Below, in pieces: positions 45,780 to 60,037 of a DNA stretch of 64,000 bases (its first letter is position 1; every line of letters begins with the position of its first letter). The translations under genes and the position numbers were made by a program. This DNA comes from Deltaproteobacteria bacterium. Lineage in GTDB: Bacteria; Myxococcota; Myxococcia; Myxococcales; 40CM-4-68-19. The stretch spans positions 1 to 64,000 of the forward strand of contig VBLC01000049.1 of NCBI GenBank assembly GCA_005879315.1, given 5' to 3'. A model generated the notes under the pieces. The model saw only the letters and a list, made by a program, of their open reading frames with translations, was not told the origin of the DNA and did not search any database.

Positions 45780-47921
45780 CTAGTGATAGGAGAGCACGCC
45801 GCCCTTGACTGGGAGCAGGTCGGGGGCGGCTTGGATCAGGGCATTCGCGCCCGTCAGCGTCGCGAAGAGAAGATTCGTCACCTTCGGCGAGCTGTACTCG
45901 ATCACCTGCGACGCGAGCCCCTGGGGCGAATTCGCGTCGCGCACCAGCGTGGGGAGCTGCCCCGAGGTCATGGTGAAGGTCCACTGCGTGTTGGCGATGG
46001 TGGGCTCGGTGCCGCTCAAGGTGAACGCGATGGCGATGTCGGTCGATGCCAGCGGCGGCAGCTTGGGATCGTAATCGAGCGGATAGTCGTTGCGCGGCTC
46101 GAGGGCGACGAACATCTCCCCGGTCTTGGCGCGGCCGCGCGTATCCGCGTTCTCCAGCACGAGCCAGGGATGGTCGCCGGCCGTGCGCACCTCGGCCACG
46201 ACGCCGAACTTCGGACAGGTGGGGTTGAAGCCCTTCACCGAGGGCGTGTCGGGCAGCGTGGCGAGCTCGAGCGCGCTGCCGTCGGCGGCGATGGAGACGA
46301 TGGGCAGCTCGAACCGCGCCGAAGTCTCGCTGGCGACGTCGTCGCAGCCGCTCGCCGGCGGATAATAGGTCGTGAAGGTGACCACGTCGCCCGGGCCCAG
46401 ATGCAGGAGCGGGTCGGTCGCCCACAGCGTCAGATCAGCCGGCTGGGTGGAGAAGAGGAGCGTGCCCGTCGCGGTATGGGTCATGGTGCCGCCGCGTCGC
46501 TCGAGCCCGGGAACGTCGGCATGCCAGATGGCGCGCCAGCGGGTGGCGCGGGTGACCCCGGGGTTGACCCAGCCGAGGTTCTGCCGGCCCGCCGTGGTCG
46601 CGTCGGCGGGAGCAAGCGTGAGCGCCGGCGGATTGCTGGTGACGGTCGAGACGGGACTCAGGATCGGCGCGATGCTGAGGACGGGAACGAGCGCGCCCTG
46701 GTTGCTGAAGTAGTTCTCGTTCACCAGTCGCCGGTTGAGCACATCGAGAAAGTAGAGGCCGCCGTCGGTGCTGGCGATGGCCGCGAGCAGGTTGAACCTC
46801 TGCAGCTTGCCGTTGACGGAATCGCCCACCCAGAGGGGCGTGCAGGGCGCAGTTGCGCAGGCGGCGCCGGGTCGGATGGCGCGGAGGAAGCTCGCGTCCC
46901 GCGCCACGCCGCCGACGAGGACGGGCTCCATCGTCTGCGGCCCGGAGCTGCGGTAGTCGAAGGGCGGCGTGGGGATGATCTGCCCGTCGCTCGTGCGCGC
47001 GATGACGACGCCGCCCGTCTGCAGCGTCATCACAGCCAGCTCGCCGGCGGGATGATCGGGCTGGTTCGCTTCGAACCATTGCGGGCTGAGCGCGAGCGAG
47101 CGAAGCGGTCCCCCCGCCGGCAGGCGGGTGATGGCGCAGGCCTGGGGCGCCTGGTCGATGGTGGGAATGCTCGCCGTCGAGATGCGCACCGCTCCGTCCC
47201 CGGCGCTGTCTGCGACGTAGACGAGGTCATCGCGGCCCGGAACGAGCGCGAGCCGCGCCGGCACCACCGCGCCCAGGCTGCAGCGCTGCAGAACGGTTGG
47301 CGCCTGCGCATTGCCGGAGGAGTCGAGGTGCACGTCGAGCACCAGGAGCTGGCCGCCGCGCGTCGCCAGGAAAGCCTTCACCGCGGGCACGGTGGCGTCG
47401 ATGTTCGTGGCGGTATCGATCGAAGTCGCCGCGACGACATCGACGACCGGCGTGCTGAGCTGGAGCAAGATCGGCGCCCGCGCAGGCGAGATGTGGTTCA
47501 TCGCCTCGACGATGTTGCGCGCGTCGACCACCGCCAGGGAGCTGTCCGCGCCCGCGACCAGCGCAACTCCGCCCTTGCCGCCGTCGGGGCGCAACAGGCG
47601 CGTGCCGGCGATGCGCGCGGGCCGATCGCCGGTCGGCACCGTGGCCGGAAAGAGCCGCATCGGCGCGGGAACGAACTGATAGTCCTCCTTGGTCGAGCAG
47701 GTGCTGGAGGAATCGACGCCTCCGTCGGCGAGGGGCGGAGTCGTGCAGATCTGCAGGGCGCGCAGCTCGTCGGTGGCGGTGCTGGTGACGAAGAGCAGAT
47801 CGCGGTCGCCCGCCTGCGCGACCGCGAGGCCGGTCGGGCCGACGAAGTCGCCGCTCGAAGGAGAAACGACCGTGCTGCTGCAGGCGGCCAGGGCCGCGCT
47901 GAGCGCAAGCAGCCGCTTCAT
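45780..47921 (-). CDS. Large surface lipoprotein, beta-propeller-like, unknown function
   Basis: A 713-residue protein with a lipobox signal peptide (LLALSAALAACSS). The mature part contains repeated strand-loop blocks of the kind seen in YncE-like beta-propellers: SGDFVGPTGLAVAQAGDRDL, LAVVDARNIVEA, LLVLDVHLDSSG, DLVYVADSAGDGAVRI. Several cysteines occur in loops (ICTTPP, STCSTK, GCDD). The C-terminal third (VTFTTYYPPASGCDD onward) is more beta-sandwich like. The start overlaps the stop of the next lipoprotein upstream (ATGA), so both are made together. No enzymatic motif is seen. Confidence 0.75.
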   Translation of the reverse strand: MKRLLALSAALAACSSTVVSPSSGDFVGPTGLAVAQAGDRDLLFVTSTATDELRALQICTTPPLADGGVDSSSTCSTKEDYQFVPAPMRLFPATVPTGDRPARIAGTRLLRPDGGKGGVALVAGADSSLAVVDARNIVEAMNHISPARAPILLQLSTPVVDVVAATSIDTATNIDATVPAVKAFLATRGGQLLVLDVHLDSSGNAQAPTVLQRCSLGAVVPARLALVPGRDDLVYVADSAGDGAVRISTASIPTIDQAPQACAITRLPAGGPLRSLALSPQWFEANQPDHPAGELAVMTLQTGGVVIARTSDGQIIPTPPFDYRSSGPQTMEPVLVGGVARDASFLRAIRPGAACATAPCTPLWVGDSVNGKLQRFNLLAAIASTDGGLYFLDVLNRRLVNENYFSNQGALVPVLSIAPILSPVSTVTSNPPALTLAPADATTAGRQNLGWVNPGVTRATRWRAIWHADVPGLERRGGTMTHTATGTLLFSTQPADLTLWATDPLLHLGPGDVVTFTTYYPPASGCDDVASETSARFELPIVSIAADGSALELATLPDTPSVKGFNPTCPKFGVVAEVRTAGDHPWLVLENADTRGRAKTGEMFVALEPRNDYPLDYDPKLPPLASTDIAIAFTLSGTEPTIANTQWTFTMTSGQLPTLVRDANSPQGLASQVIEYSSPKVTNLLFATLTGANALIQAAPDLLPVKGGVLSYH

Positions 47922-49321
47922 GGACAGCTCCCGGCGCGCCCGCGCAGCGCTGCCAGCCAAGGCTGGTCGATCGGCACCTCGACGAAAGCCACCCTGCAGT
48001 CGCCGAAGACGCTCACCGCCAGCCTCGCCGTCCCGGCCGGCGCGGGCAAGAGCTTGAGGGTGAAGGGCACATCCCCGAGCCGCTCCAGCTGCGCCACCAC
48101 CGCGCGCGCACCGGTGTCGTAGATGACCAAGGCGCCCAGCCGCGAGGCGACCACCGCGATCAAGTCCGAACCGCCCGGCCGGGGAATGCGCACCAGGTCC
48201 GCCGGCGAGACCGGCAGGGAAGTCGTCTGCCGGATCGCCGGAGCCGTCGAGGGAGTTACCGGCAGATCCATCTCGATGAGCGCATCGGGATTGCGCACGC
48301 TCGCCCAGAGCGTATCGGCCGGCTTGCCGCTGGCCGGGTCGCCGCCGCCGAGCAAGAGGCCCGAGGTGCTGCCGGTCGAGGGATTGATCGACATGTCGTA
48401 GATGCGCACCTGCGCGGACGCGCCGGCGTCGACGTCGAGCACGCGCAGGATGTTGGAGCTGAGCGAGCTGCAGCGGCCGCTGCTCGGGCTGCCGGCGCCG
48501 CCCAGGTAGCGCTGGAAACAGCCGCTCATGAAGAGCTGCCGCCTTACCGGCTCGAAGACCATCGGCCCGACGCCGATGCCGCTTGCGAAAAAGGCGCTGC
48601 TTGCCAGCATGCTGAAGACCACCTGCGTGGGGTCGTTCATGTCCAGGGCGGCGACGGTGGCGCTGGTGTAGAGCGTGCCGCTCTGGATCTGGTCGACGTG
48701 GGGAATGAGCGCGGCGACGTAGAGCACGCGCGCGTCGGTGTCGCTGCCCGGTAGGCGGCCCACGCCGGGGACGATGGCGTAGGGGCCTTCGAGGAGAGCG
48801 GCGGCGTTGAGATCGATCACGCCTTTGCGGCAGTCGATGTCGGAGCTGCCGCCTCCGTGGCAGTAGAGGCCGCCGTTGGGCAAGAGCGAGACGCCGTTGA
48901 GGATGTTGGTGTCGCGCGAGCCGGTGTAGGCGCTGGTGCCGGCGTCGTCGAGCGTGAGGGGCCCGGCGTAGTTTCCGATCATGGCGATGCCCCGGAAGGC
49001 AGCCGTCGGGATCGGGTCGTCGCAGCCCGCGGCGAACTGCGCCGGCAAGCCGTTGTTGATCGGCTTCTCGCAGCGGAGCCCGCGCGCGTAGAGAGAGTTG
49101 ATCCAGGCGGGATCGAGCGAGACCATCGTGCCCGCTTCGAAGGCGTGGTTGTAGTTGCCGTTCGCGACCAGGAGCCCGCCGTCGCCGGTCACCGCCATGC
49201 CGGTGGGGAAGAAGAGCCTCGGCGTCTGATCGCCCACCTGGCCGAAAGGCGGCGGCAGGACCAAAGGCGGAGCGCCGCAGCCCAGGAAGAGGAGGGCGAA
49301 GAGAGCGGGGGCCAACTTCAT
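47918..49321 (-). CDS. Surface lipoprotein paired with the one downstream, unknown function
   Basis: A 467-residue protein. ATG 49321 gives the lipobox FALLFLGCG; an in-frame ATG at 49360 would push the signal peptide inward and is rejected. The first mature block, RLFFPTGMAVTGDGGLLVAN, and later ILRVLDVDAGASAQVRIYD and LIAVVASRLGALVIYDTGA are NHL/YncE-like propeller strands. Cysteine-containing loops (GCDDP, YCHGGGSSDIDC, MSGCFQRYLGG, GDCRVAF) occur throughout. Both lipoproteins share this architecture, which suggests they came from a duplication or form a complex. No known function. Confidence 0.75.
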   Translation of the reverse strand: MKLAPALFALLFLGCGAPPLVLPPPFGQVGDQTPRLFFPTGMAVTGDGGLLVANGNYNHAFEAGTMVSLDPAWINSLYARGLRCEKPINNGLPAQFAAGCDDPIPTAAFRGIAMIGNYAGPLTLDDAGTSAYTGSRDTNILNGVSLLPNGGLYCHGGGSSDIDCRKGVIDLNAAALLEGPYAIVPGVGRLPGSDTDARVLYVAALIPHVDQIQSGTLYTSATVAALDMNDPTQVVFSMLASSAFFASGIGVGPMVFEPVRRQLFMSGCFQRYLGGAGSPSSGRCSSLSSNILRVLDVDAGASAQVRIYDMSINPSTGSTSGLLLGGGDPASGKPADTLWASVRNPDALIEMDLPVTPSTAPAIRQTTSLPVSPADLVRIPRPGGSDLIAVVASRLGALVIYDTGARAVVAQLERLGDVPFTLKLLPAPAGTARLAVSVFGDCRVAFVEVPIDQPWLAALRGRAGSCP

Positions 49322-49356
49322 GCGAACGGCCTTCCTAGGGCCGCTTCCGCCCTGGG

Positions 49357-51443
49357 TCAAGACGATTTCTCCACCTGCAGCCGGGCGAAATCCGCCAGCG
49401 GAGCGAAGACTTCGTGCAGGGCGCGCAGGAGCGCGAGCCGGTTGTCGCGGAGCGCCGGATCCTTGTCCATCACCAGCACCTTCTCGAAGAACTCGTCGAG
49501 CACCGGGCGCAGCTCGGCGAGCACGGAATAGGCGCCGAGATAATCCTCGCGCTCGTCGATGGCCGCCTGGACGCGCTCGCGGCTGCGCTGCAACGCCGCC
49601 GCCAGCTCCTTTTCGCCAGGCTCCCGGACGCGGCCGGGCACGAAGCCCATCGGCGCGATGCCCTTCTCCTGCGCCTGGGCGAGGATGTTGGCGATGCGCT
49701 TGAAGGCGACCGCGGAGGCCTCGAACTGCGCCCGGCTCTTCTCGCGCACCGTCTGCAGCGCGACCAGCCGCTTCTCCAGCGCGACGACGTCCTTCGAGCC
49801 GGTGTGGAGGGCGGCCTGGATGGAGTCGGGCTGCCCTTTCTCGCGCAGGAGCACCTCGAGACGGCCGAGGAGGAACTGCCAGACCTTCTCGGGCGCGCGG
49901 GAGTCGCCCTTGTCCAGCGGCGCCCCGGCGCCAGCGGTGCGCATTTTGTACAAATTGTCCGCGTAACGCAGGGCCTCGCCCATGTCGAAGCGGTAGCCGC
50001 GGGCGAGCGTGACGCGGAGCAGGCCGAGGGCGGCGCGGCGGAGGCCGAACGGATCGGCGGTGCCGGTCGGCTCCTTGCCCAGGCCGAAGATGCCGACCAG
50101 CTGATCGATGCGGTCGGCCATGCCGAGCAGGGCGCCGGCGTCGCTCTGCGGCAGGCGATCCTCGGCGCCGCGAGGGAGGTAGTGATCGAAGATGGCCTCA
50201 GCGACCTCCTTCGCAACGCCGTCGTGGAGCGCGTAGACGCGGCCCATCACGCCCTGCAGCTCGGGGAATTCGCCCACCATGGCGGTGGCGAGGTCGCACT
50301 TGCACAGCTCGGCGGCCTCGCTCAGCTGGCGCGCCTCGCCCCGGCCGGTGGCGCCGTGCAGCCAGAGGGCGAGGTCGCGCAGCCTCTGCACCCGCTCGAG
50401 CTCGGTCCCCAGGCCCTGCATGAAAGTGCGCCGCCCCAATTTTTCCAGCCGAGAGCGGAGCGGCGACTTGCGGTCCTCGTCGAAGAAGAACTTTCCGTCG
50501 GAGAGTCGCGCGCGCAGGACGCGCTCGTATCCCTTCCGGCTCACCGCCGGGTCGCGCACCTTGGTGTTGGAGACGGCGACGAACGCGGGCAGGAGCTGGC
50601 CGCGTTCGTCCTGCACGGCGAAGTATTTCTGGTGGCCGCGCATCTCGCTCACCAGGACCTCGGGAGGGAGCTGGAGGAATTCCTCCTCGAAGCGGCCGAG
50701 GACCGCGTGCGGCTCTTCCACGAGGCCGGTCACCGTCTCGAGCAATTCCTCGTCGGGCCGCGGCACGCCCTTGGTCTCGCGAGCGGCGCGCGCGACTTCC
50801 TCCTCGATGCGCTTTCGCCGCTCGGACCAGTCGGCGAGCACATGGGCCTTGCGCAGCAGCTCGGCGTAATTCTTCGCCGTGGGCTGCAGCGGGTCAGGGG
50901 CGAGAAAGCGGTGGCCGCGCGTCTGCAGTCCGCTCTTCACGTCGGCGAAGGAGACGGGCAACAGCTTGCCCTCGAGCGATGCGACGATCCAGTGGACCGG
51001 CCGGGCGAACGGATCGCTCTCGAGAGCGTCCCAGCGCATCGATTTCTTGAAGGGGATCCCGCGGACCATCCGCTCGAGAATGCCGGGCAACACCTCCGCA
51101 GTCTTGGCGCCAGGGACCACGATGGTTGCAACCATCCGCCCGTTCTTGTTCTCCCGAAGCGACTCAACCGGCACGCCCATTTTCTTGGCGAAACCTTCGA
51201 TCGCCTTGCCGCCCGCTTTCGCAGGGGGCCCCTCCCGTTCCTGCGTTTCGTCGTGGTAGCCCTCCGGCAGCTTGGTGGCGATGAAAGCCAGCCGTCGTGG
51301 TGTGGCGAACGGCTGCCAGGTTTGCGCGCCCGTCAGGCCGTGCTTCGCCATCTCCTGATCGAAGAACGACTTCATCCACTCCAGCGCCGGCTTCTGGAAG
51401 GAGGCGGGCAGCTCTTCGGTGCCGATTTCGAAGACCAGGTCCA

Positions 51444-51444
<1 letters not shown>
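49357..51444 (-). CDS. glyS: Glycyl-tRNA synthetase beta subunit
   Basis: A 695-residue beta subunit of the tetrameric bacterial GlyRS. The N-terminus (LVFEIGTEELPASFQKPAL), the EREGPPAKAG block, SEMRGHQKYFAV and the HD-like central domain (AAELCKCDLATAMVGEFPEL) are all typical. The C-terminal anticodon-binding helical domain ends near LADFARLQVEKSS. It recognises tRNA-Gly while the alpha subunit activates glycine. The start codon overlaps the glyQ stop by one base (TGATG). Confidence 0.97.
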
Positions 51445-52385
<941 letters not shown>

Positions 52386-52438
52386 GGCGGCGGCGCAAGC
52401 TAGCAGATCTGCGCTGCGCGGGGCAGGCGAGGGCGCTT

Positions 52439-52972
52439 CTACTTCTTCTTGCTCACGGGAGGCGCGAGGAAGCTGACGTTGTCGCCCGCGGCCGGAACCG
52501 GAGGCGGCTCGCTCGCCTGCTGGTCGGCGCGGATGTGATCGAGCACCGACCTGTGCTGCTCGAGCATCGCCGAGAGCGACTGCATGAAGCTCTGCCGGGC
52601 GCGCTTCAGCTCGTCGATCTCGGTGATCAGCTGCATCCGCTTGGCCTGCGCGTTGGCGATGATCTTCTCCGCCTGCAGCTCCGCGTCGGAGAGGACGATG
52701 TCGGCCTCCTTGCGGGTGTTGGCCTTCATCTCCTCGGCCAGCTTCTGCGCCGTGGTCAGCGTCTGCTGCAACAATTGCTCGCGATCCTTGAACTCGTTGA
52801 TGCGCGCCTCGCGCCGGCGGAGCTCTTCGTCCTGCCGGTCGAGCTTGCGCCTCATCTCCTCCAGCTCGCGCGCCACCAGATCGAGGTACTGGCGCACTTC
52901 TTTCTCGTCGACGCCGCTCCACCGCACGCTGCGGAAGGTCTTCTGCTGCAGATCGATGGGGGTGAGCTTCAT
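52439..52972 (-). CDS. DivIVA-domain coiled-coil protein
   Basis: A 177-residue protein. The first 40 residues ([20 protein letters not shown] followed by [13 protein letters not shown]) match the membrane-binding DivIVA N-terminus, and residues about 35-150 form a continuous charged coiled coil. A Pro/Ala tail ends in SKKK. DivIVA proteins sense negative membrane curvature and recruit partners at poles or division sites. The ATG overlaps the stop of the GAF-GGDEF gene upstream (ATGA), so a cyclic di-GMP enzyme and a scaffold are co-translated. The role in this organism is inferred only. Confidence 0.9.
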   Translation of the reverse strand: MKLTPIDLQQKTFRSVRWSGVDEKEVRQYLDLVARELEEMRRKLDRQDEELRRREARINEFKDREQLLQQTLTTAQKLAEEMKANTRKEADIVLSDAELQAEKIIANAQAKRMQLITEIDELKRARQSFMQSLSAMLEQHRSVLDHIRADQQASEPPPVPAAGDNVSFLAPPVSKKK

Positions 52973-54069
52973 GGCTGCTCGGAAGATACACCGGCGGTCA
53001 AGGATACATTCCGCGGCTCTTGCGGGAGCGCCGCCAGCACCCCGCCGCGGCTGTCGGCCTTGACCCGGTACATGGCCTCGTCGGCGCGGCGGATCAGGTC
53101 GTCGGGGCTGCGGGCGTCGTCGGGGAAGGAGGCCACGCCCATGCTGGCGGTGAGCTTGATGGGCCCGACGCTCTGCTCGGCGAGGAAAGGCTCGCGGGCG
53201 ATCTCGCCGCCGATGCGCCGGGCCGCTTCGATCGCCTGGTCCTTGCTGGTCTCGGGCAGGAGGATGACGAACTCGTCGCCTCCGTAGCGCACCGGCACGT
53301 CGGTCGAGCGGAGCGTTCGCAGGAGAAGCCGGCCCACTTCGTGGAGCACGCGCGAGCCGGCCTGGTGGCCATGGCTGTCGTTGACCAGCTTGAAGTGATC
53401 GAGGTCGAAGAAGATGAGGCTGACCGGGTGTCCGAAGCGCGTGGCGCGCACCACTTCCTGCTCGAGCTGCCGCTTGAGATGGCGCGAGTTGAAGAGCCCG
53501 GTGTGGTCGTCGAGGACAGTCAGCTCCTCCACCTTGTGGTAGTTGCGCGCGTTCTCGATGGCGATGGCGCTGAACTCGGCCACGGTGCTGAGGATGCGCA
53601 GGTCTTCCTCGGAGAAGGTCCCGTCGCCCTGTCCGTTGACCAGCTCGATGACGCCGAGCATGCGCCCCTTGAAGGCGAGCGGCACGCAGAGGATCGACTG
53701 GGTGTGGAAGCGCGAGGCCTTGTCGAATCGGCCGGCGAAGCGCGGGTCCTTGTGCACGTTGGGGACGAGCAGCGGCGCGTTGTGCTCGGCCACCCAGCCG
53801 GCGATGCCTTCGCCCGGCCGGATGCGCAGGCCGAGCAGCTTTTCCGAGCCGGCGCCGACGGCGGTCTGGAAGAAGAGCTCGCCGGTCTTCTCGTCCTTGA
53901 GGAGGAGCGACCAGTTGCGCGGCTTGAGCAGCTCCGACACCTTGGCGAGGATGACGTGCATCACCTCGGTGATGTCGAGAGACGACGTCAGCGCCTTGCC
54001 GATCTCGTTGAGGACGGCAAGTTCGTCGACTGTGCGCTGCAACTCCCGGAGGAGATCCTTCCCCCGCAT
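52969..54069 (-). CDS. Soluble diguanylate cyclase (GAF-GGDEF)
   Basis: A 366-residue cytoplasmic protein. A short coiled coil ([20 protein letters not shown]) leads into a GAF domain (about 30-175; [20 protein letters not shown]) and a GGDEF domain (about 190-345). The active site GGDEF (263-267) and the RxxD inhibitory site (RSTD, 254-257) are both intact. It should produce cyclic di-GMP in response to a GAF ligand and be feedback-limited. TACACT lies seven bases before the ATG, consistent with a near-leaderless transcript. It is coupled to the DivIVA gene by a four-base overlap. Confidence 0.93.
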   Translation of the reverse strand: MRGKDLLRELQRTVDELAVLNEIGKALTSSLDITEVMHVILAKVSELLKPRNWSLLLKDEKTGELFFQTAVGAGSEKLLGLRIRPGEGIAGWVAEHNAPLLVPNVHKDPRFAGRFDKASRFHTQSILCVPLAFKGRMLGVIELVNGQGDGTFSEEDLRILSTVAEFSAIAIENARNYHKVEELTVLDDHTGLFNSRHLKRQLEQEVVRATRFGHPVSLIFFDLDHFKLVNDSHGHQAGSRVLHEVGRLLLRTLRSTDVPVRYGGDEFVILLPETSKDQAIEAARRIGGEIAREPFLAEQSVGPIKLTASMGVASFPDDARSPDDLIRRADEAMYRVKADSRGGVLAALPQEPRNVSLTAGVSSEQP

Positions 54070-54125
54070 TCTGTAGAGTGTATGCTCGGTTGTCGCGGCG
54101 CGCCAAATTCGCTACAGCGCTGGGG

Positions 54126-54683
54126 ATGAAGCTTTTGCTCTGCTCTGCCTCGCCGCGCCGGCGCGAGTTTCTCGAGCGGCTGGGCCTGACCTTCGAGGTC
54201 GCTCCGGCGCAGATCGATGAGCGGCGCGGCCGCGCGGAGGCAGCCCTCGTCTATGTGGCGAGAATGGCGCGAGAAAAATCGCAGTCGTGCGCTCGGCCGG
54301 GGCATGTTGCGCTGGGGGCGGACACCATCGTCGTCGTGGGCGAGGATGTCCTGGGAAAGCCGCGCGACCGGGTAGACGCAGAGCGCATGCTGTGGTTGCT
54401 CTCGGGGATCGAGCACCGGGTCGTCACGGCCGTGGCCGTCGGCGCGGAGTCCGCGGTCGTCTCCACCTCAGTGAGGTTCAGCAAGCTCTCGCGCGAGCAG
54501 ATCAGCTGGCTGGTCGACTCCGGCGACGGCGACGACAAGGCCGGCGCCTATGCCGCGCAGGGGCTGGCGGGCGTCTTCATCGAGCGCATCGAAGGGAGCT
54601 TCAGCAACGTCGTCGGCCTGCCGCTCCTGGAGACGGTACGGCTTCTGGAGAAGGCCGGGGTGGAGCTGCCGTGGAAGGCCTGA
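54126..54683 (+). CDS. maf: Maf-family nucleoside triphosphate pyrophosphatase
   Basis: A 185-residue Maf protein that hydrolyses non-canonical or excess nucleoside triphosphates (the dTTP/UTP class is typical for this subtype). The motifs LLCSASPRRREFLERLG at the N-terminus, VALGADTIVVVGEDVLGKP in the middle and KAGAYAAQGLAGVFIERIEG toward the end are conserved. ATG 54126 is preferred over the upstream ATG 54078, which would add 16 basic residues not found in the family. It is divergent from the GAF-GGDEF gene and overlaps the YggS-like gene by 13 bases. Confidence 0.93.
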   Translation: MKLLLCSASPRRREFLERLGLTFEVAPAQIDERRGRAEAALVYVARMAREKSQSCARPGHVALGADTIVVVGEDVLGKPRDRVDAERMLWLLSGIEHRVVTAVAVGAESAVVSTSVRFSKLSREQISWLVDSGDGDDKAGAYAAQGLAGVFIERIEGSFSNVVGLPLLETVRLLEKAGVELPWKA

Positions 54684-55309
54684 AGAAGGTGCGCGAGCGC
54701 ATCGCCCAGGCCTGCGCCCGGGCGGGCCGGGCGCAAGGCTCCGTGACGCTCGCTGCGGTGAGCAAGGGCCAGCCGATGGAAAAGATCCGCGAGGCTTTCG
54801 CGGCGGGGCAGACCCTCTTCGCGGAGAACTACGCGCAGGAGCTGCGGGAGAAGTCCTCGGCCCTGCCGGATGCGGAGTGGCACTTCATCGGGGCGCTGCA
54901 GAGCAACAAGGCGCGGATGGTGGTGGGGCGGGCTGCGCTCATCCACACCTGCGATCGGATCTCCTTGGCCCGGGAGCTGGCCAAGCGGGCGGAAGGCGCG
55001 CAGCGCGTGCTTCTGGAAGTGAACATCGGCCGCGAGCCGCAGAAGAGCGGTGTGCTTCCCGAAGAAGCGCCCGGTCTGCTCGACGCTGTCCGCGCGCTGC
55101 CGCAGCTCCGCTGCGAGGGGCTGATGTGCATTCCTCCCGCCGAGGGCGATCCGCGGCCTCACTTTCGCGCCCTGCGCGAGCTCGGGGAGAAGCTCGGCCT
55201 TCGCGAGCTGTCGATGGGCATGAGCGCCGACTACGAGGCCGCCATCGAGGAGGGCGCGACCATCGTCAGGGTCGGCACCGCGATTTTCGGCGAGCGCATC
55301 CGCCGTTGA
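54671..55309 (+). CDS. YggS-family PLP homeostasis protein
   Basis: A 212-residue single-domain alanine-racemase-fold protein. The PLP lysine lies in LAAVSKGQP, and FAENYAQELREK, WHFIGALQSNKAR and LSMGMSADYEAAIEEGATIVR are the usual blocks. It binds pyridoxal phosphate without strong catalysis and helps balance B6 vitamers and some amino acids. GTG 54671 lies inside the end of maf (13-base overlap). In many genomes this gene is next to proC; here proC is about 5 kb away. Its stop is six bases from the convergent pruA stop. Confidence 0.9.
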   Translation: MEGLKKVRERIAQACARAGRAQGSVTLAAVSKGQPMEKIREAFAAGQTLFAENYAQELREKSSALPDAEWHFIGALQSNKARMVVGRAALIHTCDRISLARELAKRAEGAQRVLLEVNIGREPQKSGVLPEEAPGLLDAVRALPQLRCEGLMCIPPAEGDPRPHFRALRELGEKLGLRELSMGMSADYEAAIEEGATIVRVGTAIFGERIRR

Positions 55310-55315
55310 CGCCCC

Positions 55316-56953
<1,638 letters not shown>

Positions 56954-57020
56954 CGAGCGCCTCCAATCGCCAGTCGCGCGGAGCATAACGCGCCATGCCC
57001 GTGATATTCACCCATTCGCC

Positions 57021-58327
57021 TTGGACCGGGACGGCCCGCAGACGATCCGCATCTCGCTCGACGGTCAGGCGATCGACGCGCAGAGGGGCGACACCGTCGC
57101 GGCCGCGCTTTTGCGCGCGGGCATCACCACTTTCACGCGGTCGATCAAGTACCACCGGCCGCGCGGGCCTTTCTGCCTGCAGGGGAGCTGCGGGCAATGC
57201 CTGATGCGCATCGACGGCGCGCCCAGCCTCCTCGCCTGCCGGGTGCTGGCGGAAGAGGGGATGATCTGCCAGCGGCAGAACGCGCCGCTCGGCGCCGAGA
57301 AGGACATCTTTCGCGCCGCCGATTTTCTTTTTCCCGAGGGGCTCGACCACCATCACTTGATGACCGGCTCGCGGCTGCTCGGGCGCGTCGCGCTGGAGGT
57401 GGCGCGGCGGCTGGCGGGACTGGGCGAGCTGCCCGACAAGCCGCGTGCGCCGGTCGAGGCCGAGCTGCGAAAGGCGCGGCTGGTCATCGTCGGCGCAGGG
57501 CCGGCGGGCCTGGCAGCGGCGCGGGCTGCGGGCGACGCTCTCCGCGCGGCGGAAGGCGGCGTTCTCTTGCTCGAGCGCGAGCCGCGGCCGGGCGGCGGCG
57601 CGCTTCTCGCCATCGATCCAGCGCTGCCCGACCGCGACCAGATCGCGCAGATGGCGCTCGCGCTGCAGGGCGAGGTGATGCTCGACTCCGAGTGCGTCGG
57701 CCTGTACGCCAACGACACGGCGCTCCCCGGCAATGCGCTGGTGGCGGTGCGGCAGCGCGGCCGGCTCTTGCTCCTCATCGCAGAGCGCGTGCTGGTCGCG
57801 GTCGGCGGCGCCTCCCAGCCGCTGCCCTTCGCCGGCGTCGATCGCCCAGGCGTCCATGCGGCGCGCGGCCTCGTGGCGCTGCCGGCGATGGTGGGCGAGA
57901 GGCTCGTCGTGGTCGGCGAAGGCAAGGAGCTGGTCGACTGCGCGCGCGCCCTGCGCCGCAAGGGATACCTGCTCGAGCGCGTGATCGCGCTCGGCAAGAG
58001 CTGGCCCGCAGCGGCGGATCTGCCCATCGAGGAGAATCAGCCGCGGCGCGCGCTCGGCAATCCCGTGCGCGCCCTGCAGGTCGGCGACTCTCGCATCCAC
58101 TGCGACGCGGTGGCCATCGCCATGAATCCCGCGCCGCTGCACGAGCTGGCCAGCTCGGTTGGCGCGCACGCGCGCTGGGTCGCCGAGGTGGGCGGCTTTC
58201 CCATCCAGGTCGATGGCGAGGGCCGCACCAGCGTTCCCTGGCTCTTCGCTGCCGGCCGCTGCGCGGGGCTGGGCGGATCTGCCGCCCTCAATTCGGGCGA
58301 GGCGGCCGGAAGAGCGGCGGGCCGCGG

Positions 58328-58331
<4 letters not shown>
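57021..58331 (+). CDS. Ferredoxin-FAD fusion subunit of an HcnAB/opine-oxidase-type dehydrogenase
   Basis: A 436-residue protein. An N-terminal 2Fe-2S domain (about 8-85) with cysteines C52, C57, C60 and C73 (FCLQGSCGQC and SLLAC) is fused to an FAD/NAD-type Rossmann domain (LVIVGAGPAGLAAARAAG at about 153-170). The domains correspond to HcnA joined to HcnB of hydrogen-cyanide synthase, or SoxA-like and opine/proline oxidase alpha subunits. The C-terminal BFD domain of HcnB is missing here. No ATG is in frame at the 5' end; TTG 57021 is the best start, since the upstream open frame runs into the divergent pruA promoter region. It overlaps the next gene by four bases. Confidence 0.8.
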
Positions 58332-59821
<1,490 letters not shown>

Positions 59822-59934
59822 AAACGCGGCTTCCGGAGAACCCACCCGGCGACAGCGACAATGAGCTCCGGGGCTAGGTCCTTGAGGACGGCCATGAAGA
59901 AGTGCATTCCGTCATTGTAATCATTGCGGCGCGC

Positions 59935-60009
59935 GGGGGGCGTTGCGGGGGGTGCCAAACCCCCCGCACAAGCGGAGCGGCCGAAGGCCGCGGAGCGCCC
60001 CAAAAAAAA
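59935..60009. repeat. Intergenic palindromic element with two hairpins and an A-tract
   Basis: A perfect nine-base stem (59944-59952 with 59960-59968, loop TGCCAAA) is followed by a second small stem (59977-59982 with 59986-59991, loop GAA). A run of eight A follows at 60002-60009. G-runs and C-runs of six dominate. It lies between the DAO-subunit gene and proC. Read rightward there is no T-run, so it is not a standard terminator for the DAO gene. It resembles dispersed REP-like elements. Confidence 0.6.
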
Positions 60010-60037
60010 GGCAACGCACTCTGCTACAAACTTGGTC

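Noticed and set aside
59924-60037. Upstream extension of proC
   Set aside because: The extra 38 codons pass through the double-hairpin element and give a Lys/Ala/Pro string not found in ProC.
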